Assembly (NCBI GenBank): GCA_017591395.1
Contig: WEDG01005097.1
Span: 1-64,000, forward strand
DNA length: 64,000 bases
Reading direction: 5' to 3'
From: Schistocephalus solidus
Lineage: Eukaryota > Platyhelminthes > Cestoda > Diphyllobothriidea > Diphyllobothriidae
Positions within the stretch are counted from its first letter, which is position 1, and each line of letters opens with the position of its first letter. The notes under the pieces were generated by a model. The model saw only the letters and a list, made by a program, of their open reading frames with translations, made no database searches and had not been told where the DNA came from. A program made the position numbers and the translations under genes. Shown piece after piece: positions 59,641-64,000 of this stretch.

Positions 59641-60010
59641 GGTAAGAGGGGATTAATAACCGTGGTTATGCTGTTCTTCGCCAAAACTGGCTGATTTCGA
59701 AGGCTGTGTGCTCAGGCGTGTTGTCACGCCGAAGCAGTCAGTCCCCCAATCACCACAATTCGGGTCGTTTTTTCTTACGGCCTCATGCAGTTGTTTCAAC
59801 ACTTGCTGGTAGCAATGTCGCTTCACGGTGGTGCCAGGAGGAACAAATTCAACATGAAATACTCCTTTGATGTTCAAAAAGAAAACCATCGTGGATGCGT
59901 TATTCCTTAGAGATTGTCTTTGCGAAATCATCGAAAGCGTCGACATAGAGTTTAATAAAAAAAAATCGCTCTGTCCGCCACACTGATTTCCCATGGATGT
60001 TACTTGATCA
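59640..60010 (-). pseudogene. Mariner-family transposase fragment
   Basis: The minus strand encodes VFFLNIKGVFHVEFVPPGTT, then YQQVLKQLHEAVRKNDP, matching the mariner transposase segment around the second catalytic aspartate (usual form VFFD-x-KGIVHHEFVPPGQTV). Here that aspartate position reads L-N. After a frame change, RRDNTPEHTAFEISQFW corresponds to the conserved HHDNAPAHTA block with the next catalytic D. The N-terminal DNA-binding part and the C-terminus are missing, so it is inactive. Which mariner subfamily is unknown. Confidence 0.75.
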
Positions 60011-60069
60011 ACTGAGGAGGAAGAGTGTCTAGTGGGCGAGGGCAGCACTGACAACCCACTTGCCTAAAA

Positions 60070-62575
60070 AAATAATCATCTCTTTTTGGTACCTCCTTGT
60101 ATCTCCCTGTGGTACACATAACCTGTGAAACCTATATGCAAGGTAGTGCGTATCCTTTAAATTTACCGAGGGACAAATTCGAGGATGAAAGCCGTCCGTT
60201 GGAAGTAGTTTGAGACTTCATCGACAGCCGTCAGCTTCAGTTGTATGCGAAATTTGCGGTGCAGCTGAGTCAGCGCCAGGCAAACCTGAGGCACTGGCTC
60301 TTTTTGCTTAGTTCACGCCCTCGATTGGCCAGCTGCCCCTCCAACTAGCCCTGAAATCGGATCCGCAGACACGTGCGTGCACACTGCACAGCTGAAATCT
60401 GATCGACCTGTCAACGGCACGGTCCAGCTGAGGTTCAATTTTTTCTCTCTATGTCTAGGTCCTTGTAGTCGTAGCTCGCGTATTTGCTCGCAGCCTCCCT
60501 GCCTTGATGTTCGCTCTGTGTTATCATTTGTTTTATAATTTCCTGGTCCGGATTCCGCTCGCATTTGCATGATCCTACTATTTAGTTCGCTGGAGTACTG
60601 CAGTCGGCGAAAAAACTCGTGCGCCCATTTCTGTCTGGCAAGAGAGAGAATTTTGAGTGTTTTTACTTCCTTTTATCTGTACCTAGGGCCTACCCCCGCC
60701 ATATGTACATGAGCCCCCATTGAACAGTAGTGGCAAGGTTTCAGGAAAAGCCCAAATGCGATTCCAATGTAGAAATCAATTTCAAAGGAGAAAATACGTT
60801 TTGTCTCCGAATAACCTCTAAGAATGTATCATACCAAGCAGTGTTCGAATTTGAGACCTACTTAATTGAGACTCAGTTTATCCAGGCAATTGGACATTAT
60901 TTGAACGCTTGGTACCTGATATCTCTTCGCTTGCTTTACCCGACAGTTTCGCGATCAAGTCTTTCATGTTGTCTGTTACATATCTTCTCCAAACGTACGC
61001 TCTCGTTTCCCTGTGACTTACGTGCATAACCTGCTTGTTGGCACAGTTGTTGATAGACCCTACAACTATTTTTACGCAAGGGTCTATCAAATAAATTTTC
61101 ATAGAATTAACCCCAGTAACCTAGCCAGCTTCCAATATATAAAAGAAATTTTTGAAAGATTAGGACGAAAATCATACCGCATTCGCTTTAGGGAAGTGCA
61201 ATTTATCACGTAAATTAACGACCTGTGCAGGTTCGAAACCCCTGCTATCAGCTTTTTTGTTGCCTACGACCCTACGGAGTAATTGACAAGCTATGCGTTG
61301 AGGTCTCTGTTAGGACTGGGCCAACCTTTAGCCATTTCTGCTAAAGGTATTTTAGCAAATTGTCTATTCATGTTTGATCATGCGTTAACTCCCGGGGCGG
61401 CAACTGCAGTTTGCACGTTATGCACGTTAGGTTCAGATAGTAGAGCAGTCAGAAACTCTGGCTCCATTGAATTTGACCAGGTTCTTATTACTATAAGCTT
61501 TTTAAGCCGCAAATGGTCTGCAAGCTGCATACTAGTTATTTTATAGTAATTCACTACCAACGTTTTCAGGGCTTTTATCTTACCTTATATTATCTCGCAT
61601 ATTCTGGAAGATTGCCGTCAATTTTTCCTATGGGGAAACTGCGCACATAAATTATTTTCTTACATGACTGGCGGAGACTTGTTTGTAACTTCCTGCCTCG
61701 ATCAAGCCACCTTTTGGGGTATGCAGTGTCAGCTTTTTCAATTATACCTCTATTAACGAAATAATACCAGTCCAAATGCTTCCACCTAGACAAAGTTCAA
61801 ACAAAGTTCGACCTAATGCGTTTCTGTGACTTCTTGTTTTGAGACCGAAACTATAGCAAAGAAAGCTTTATCCCAAAACAAATATTTGTGCTATTTCTAT
61901 GACAGGGGTTTCATTTTTCTAGCAGTTGAATTTTCCCTCTTGTTTGGCTAATCATTTACTTTTATAGAGGAAATGACTTTTTCAAGTTTTGCCTTGCTGC
62001 TGCAGTATAATGTGAGCGAACCCCCAGTTCTTTTATCTTCCTGCCTCATTGACTCTGGAAAACGGAAATTTTCATCTGCTCTGTCGCGTTTTTCAACCAC
62101 GAACGAAATCGCAGTGGATTATTTTCGCATAATATTAGGGCGTATGTGTTTGTTCTAAATTATACCTTTCCAAAATCACACCACACCGCGTGCGCGTCTG
62201 TTTTTTTCCTTCTGAACGCCTTTAAGCCACACTGTTTATCTCGTATTTATGCATCGACCTCTTGAATAACCAAGTTTTCTTCTGCTAATAGAAACGAAGA
62301 GGCCAGTTCCAGGAAGAAGTCTCGAAGGGGGAGGCACGATCACTAGAACAGGAGCTTTAGTAGCCTGAAGTTTCAGATTCTCATTCGATGAGCGTGGGAA
62401 CCGATAATCTTGACAAGCACGCTGGAGCATAGCAACGACAAGGCACCTGCATACTGCAACAGCTGGCTGATCAGAAAATTATCACACTACTTACAACTAT
62501 CTGCGATGCACTCGGTAACTGCCAATCGTGATAAGTATGTAGTAGCCTAGCCAATACATCCGTTAAATGCTGCAA
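60070..62575. other. No recognisable gene
   Basis: AT-rich sequence, possibly intron of the ADISSP homologue. No domain or repeat is recognised. Confidence 0.45.
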
Positions 62576-62579
62576 AACC

Positions 62580-62690
62580 TGGGCAATCCAATAGTCTTAT
62601 TTGATTCTGTCTCTGATGTTGGATCCGAGTGAGAATCAGAAACGTCCGGCTAATAAAGCGCCTGTTCCGGGAATCGTGTCGCCTTCCTCG
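62580..62690 (+). repeat. Dispersed repeat family R1, 3' end only
   Basis: TCTGTCTCTGATGTTGGATC and then GAGTGAGAATCAGAAAC match the ends of the copies at about 25150-25220 and 32080-32120. The following ATAAAGCGCCTGTTCC resembles AATAAACTCCCTGTTCC at 25204-25220. Confidence 0.6.
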
Positions 62691-62699
62691 AAAGGCTTT

Positions 62700-64000
62700 C
62701 TTCATACGTGTAGATGCCAACTTATTTACTTGTTAGTTCCACTTCTGGAATGCTTGATTGGTGAAATTGCAGCAGTTTTCAACCATTTTAACCCAATCGG
62801 ATTTCCTCTCTGTCATATCCACGCTTTTTGTTCGCAATTTTGGGATTATTTTTGCTCTGCTGGGAGTTGTAAAAGTGCACTGATACCATTCTGCGTATTG
62901 GAATCTCCTTGCACTTTGGTGGGTTAAAGTCTTTTAAACGCGCGGTGTGTTCGATTTGAGTAGGTGGTTGTTTAAGCAAGCTGACGCGTTGAAAAACTAC
63001 TCCGGAGAGATCTCTCATACAATAGTGCAGGAATTTATTCAATAGGTCTACACAGTTGCAGCACCGTAAAGTTTGTTTCCGATGAAATTACTGCGCTGTT
63101 TTTTTACGCGTCGGATTTAAAAATAAAATGCATCTCGGCTTATCCGAAGTGATGCACAGCAGACTGCCCTCCTTGCCCAAACTGCTTCGGTCCAGACGGA
63201 GTCGATTGGCGCCCGATTTGTGTTCTTTGTTAAACCGGCAGACCAAGCTTCCGCTGTTGGGAATGGAAAAATTGCGAAGCCTTCTTAATGAAACTTAATC
63301 ATCAGCTGACTGTCGGTTGGGAAGACGCCCGAAAAAGAGCTTAATTTGCTTCTGCCAAACTGCCTGTGTTTTGCACCCAAAACAGTTTCTTGTCCCCGCA
63401 AATTATTTTACCCTAAACAGCGATATTTTGCTTGATGTTTTTGGTATCCTTACTTATATAACAGGCCACGATGATAGCGTGCATAGTGTTTCCATGCGTG
63501 AGGGTCTGCGGTGATGGATTCGGTATACTTGATCCATGCTGTTCTGCAGATGGGAAATCTAACTACCAGGGAAGCTGCGAACTCTGCGCCCTCTCCGTAT
63601 CTTAGTGGAACCTCTTCAACCGGCTTGTTAGCTGCCTTTCTCTTCGGCACTTCCAGTGGAATGGTGACTTTGGCCTTAGCGTAACAGCACTCAAATCATG
63701 GAGGAGACCACGCCTAATATGCTAAAACAACCTTGGTCATTTTGGATGGTATTGAATATTCTGACGCGGTCGCATGTAAGGTGCACAGTCGTTTTTCCGT
63801 TTTCACATGAATTGTTGGAAAGTTACGCTCATTGAATTTCACTCCCTCTGCACCCCGGACGATATTGAGTTTAATATATTTTCATTGTTTAATAAGTTGG
63901 GAGACGTCTGTACCGAAATGCAGATTAGTGTGGGATCACGATTCTGCATGCTTTTCATACAGTTTCGTGATGTTTTTAAAAGCAATAAGTCGTCTATCTG
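62700..64000. other. No recognisable gene
   Basis: No supported coding exon. An open stretch on the minus strand at about 63580-63690 is noted among the rejected items. Confidence 0.45.

Noticed and set aside
63450..63690. Minus-strand open stretch containing VTIPLEVPKRKAANKPVEEV
   Set aside because: It looks protein-like (possible Ig-domain or linker exon) but has no ATG, a weak acceptor and no identifiable family, so I do not call it a gene.

Overview
This is eukaryotic nuclear DNA, most likely from a parasitic flatworm and probably a tapeworm. The evidence is spliced genes with GT-AG introns of 96 bp to 4.2 kb, dense non-LTR retrotransposon wreckage of the kinds common in cestode and trematode genomes (including a LINE whose protein ends in C2H2 zinc fingers), a mariner fragment, and two housekeeping genes packed head to tail as in flatworm spliced-leader operons. 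The phylum is an inference from repeat families and gene arrangement; no species can be read from the sequence.

Layout. 1-1.7 kb: 3' end of a zinc-finger LINE on the plus strand, with a partly duplicated tail. 4.7-11.1 kb: an older minus-strand copy of the same LINE family, split by a younger, nearly complete 4.8 kb copy (5996-10800) flanked by an 11-bp target-site duplication. 11.5-19.4 kb: broken CR1/jockey-like LINE ends in both orientations. 20-30 kb: mostly AT-rich sequence with no recognisable gene. 30.06-30.24 kb, minus strand: an exon-like block resembling the RNase H1 hybrid-binding domain.

32.4-37.0 kb (plus): RNASEH1, four exons; the first coding exon was not found. 37.2-48.5 kb (plus): PGM1 (phosphoglucomutase), eight exons, complete at 577 aa. 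Only about 165 bp separate the RNASEH1 stop codon from the PGM1 start, with a poly(A) signal, a pyrimidine tract and an AG acceptor between them, so the pair looks like a polycistron resolved by trans-splicing. PGM1 intron 5 carries an RTE-like LINE with an internal deletion. Intron 7 carries a 385-bp TA-flanked MITE with 47-bp terminal inverted repeats and a degenerate CCTTAA-type core.

48.5-57 kb: no recognisable gene. 57.0-57.7 kb: another zinc-finger-LINE tail. 58.06-58.54 kb (plus): first coding exon of an ADISSP (C20orf27/UPF0687) homologue, which probably continues beyond the window. 59.6-60.0 kb (minus): broken mariner transposase. 60-64 kb: no recognisable gene.

Functionally, RNase H1 removes RNA from RNA-DNA hybrids and PGM1 interconverts glucose-1-phosphate and glucose-6-phosphate. 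Their linkage looks positional rather than a shared pathway. All exon joins are read by eye from reading frame, splice signals and family conservation.
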